Positions 63,795-64,000 of a stretch of 64,000 nucleotides of DNA are shown here, piece after piece (positions within the stretch are counted from its first letter, which is position 1; each line of letters starts with the position of its first letter). Below the pieces are notes generated by a model that was not told the DNA's origin, searched no databases, and saw only the letters and a list, made by a program, of their open reading frames with translations. The DNA is from Ecdyonurus torrentis (taxonomy: Eukaryota; Arthropoda; Insecta; Ephemeroptera; Heptageniidae), in NCBI GenBank assembly GCA_949318235.1, contig OX439132.1, forward strand, positions 21,158,217 to 21,222,216, written 5' to 3'. The position numbers and the translations under genes are program-made.

Positions 63795-64000
<206 letters not shown>

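Overview
This is a eukaryotic window that is very AT-rich, packed with (TA)n microsatellites and short inverted-repeat transposons, with compact exons separated by standard GT-AG introns. An insect is the best reading. Three genes encode odorant-binding proteins (OBPs) of the Plus-C class, a family known from insects, beside an insect-length flavin monooxygenase and a heat shock factor. Nothing visible fixes the order; a hemipteran is a guess. All gene models were spliced by hand from splice sites, reading phase and family similarity. No transcript data were used.

Region 1 (1-26.0 kb) is an OBP cluster. Two genes lie on the minus strand (A, 1-4899, cut by the left window edge; B, 6702-13600, complete, 268 aa). 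A divergent third lies on the plus strand (C, 15962-26002, 424 aa). The three share intron positions and phases almost exon for exon, so they arose by duplication. All carry a signal peptide, then an RSKR convertase-like site, then a Cys-Cys...Cys segment and the Plus-C core. A and B also share a second RGKR site before the core. C has lost two core cysteines and gained a long acidic, Gly/Asn/Pro-rich repeat tail.

Region 2 (26.0-40.9 kb) is gene-poor and filled with transposons: LINE remnants, a TTAA-flanked inverted-repeat element, a 5.1-kb foldback element (31561-36661) with an exact 8-bp target duplication and arms made of ~180-bp units, and duplicated palindromes at 37-38.6 kb.

Region 3 (40.9-44.3 kb, plus strand) holds an unrecognised 797-aa, probably nuclear protein with two CtBP-type motifs (PLDLT, PLNLS), an AT-hook and an S/R/P-rich tail.

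Region 4 (48.3-54.7 kb, minus strand) is a complete nine-exon flavin-containing monooxygenase (420 aa) with two GC-AG introns. It is head-to-head with region 5 (57.9-64 kb, plus strand), the first four coding exons of the heat shock transcription factor: DNA-binding domain and start of the trimerisation coiled coil. The rest lies beyond the right edge. A perfect three-unit heat shock element sits ~0.47 kb upstream of its ATG, suggesting autoregulation.

The genes do not form one pathway. OBPs and FMO both deal with small hydrophobic or xenobiotic molecules, but nothing here links them beyond proximity.
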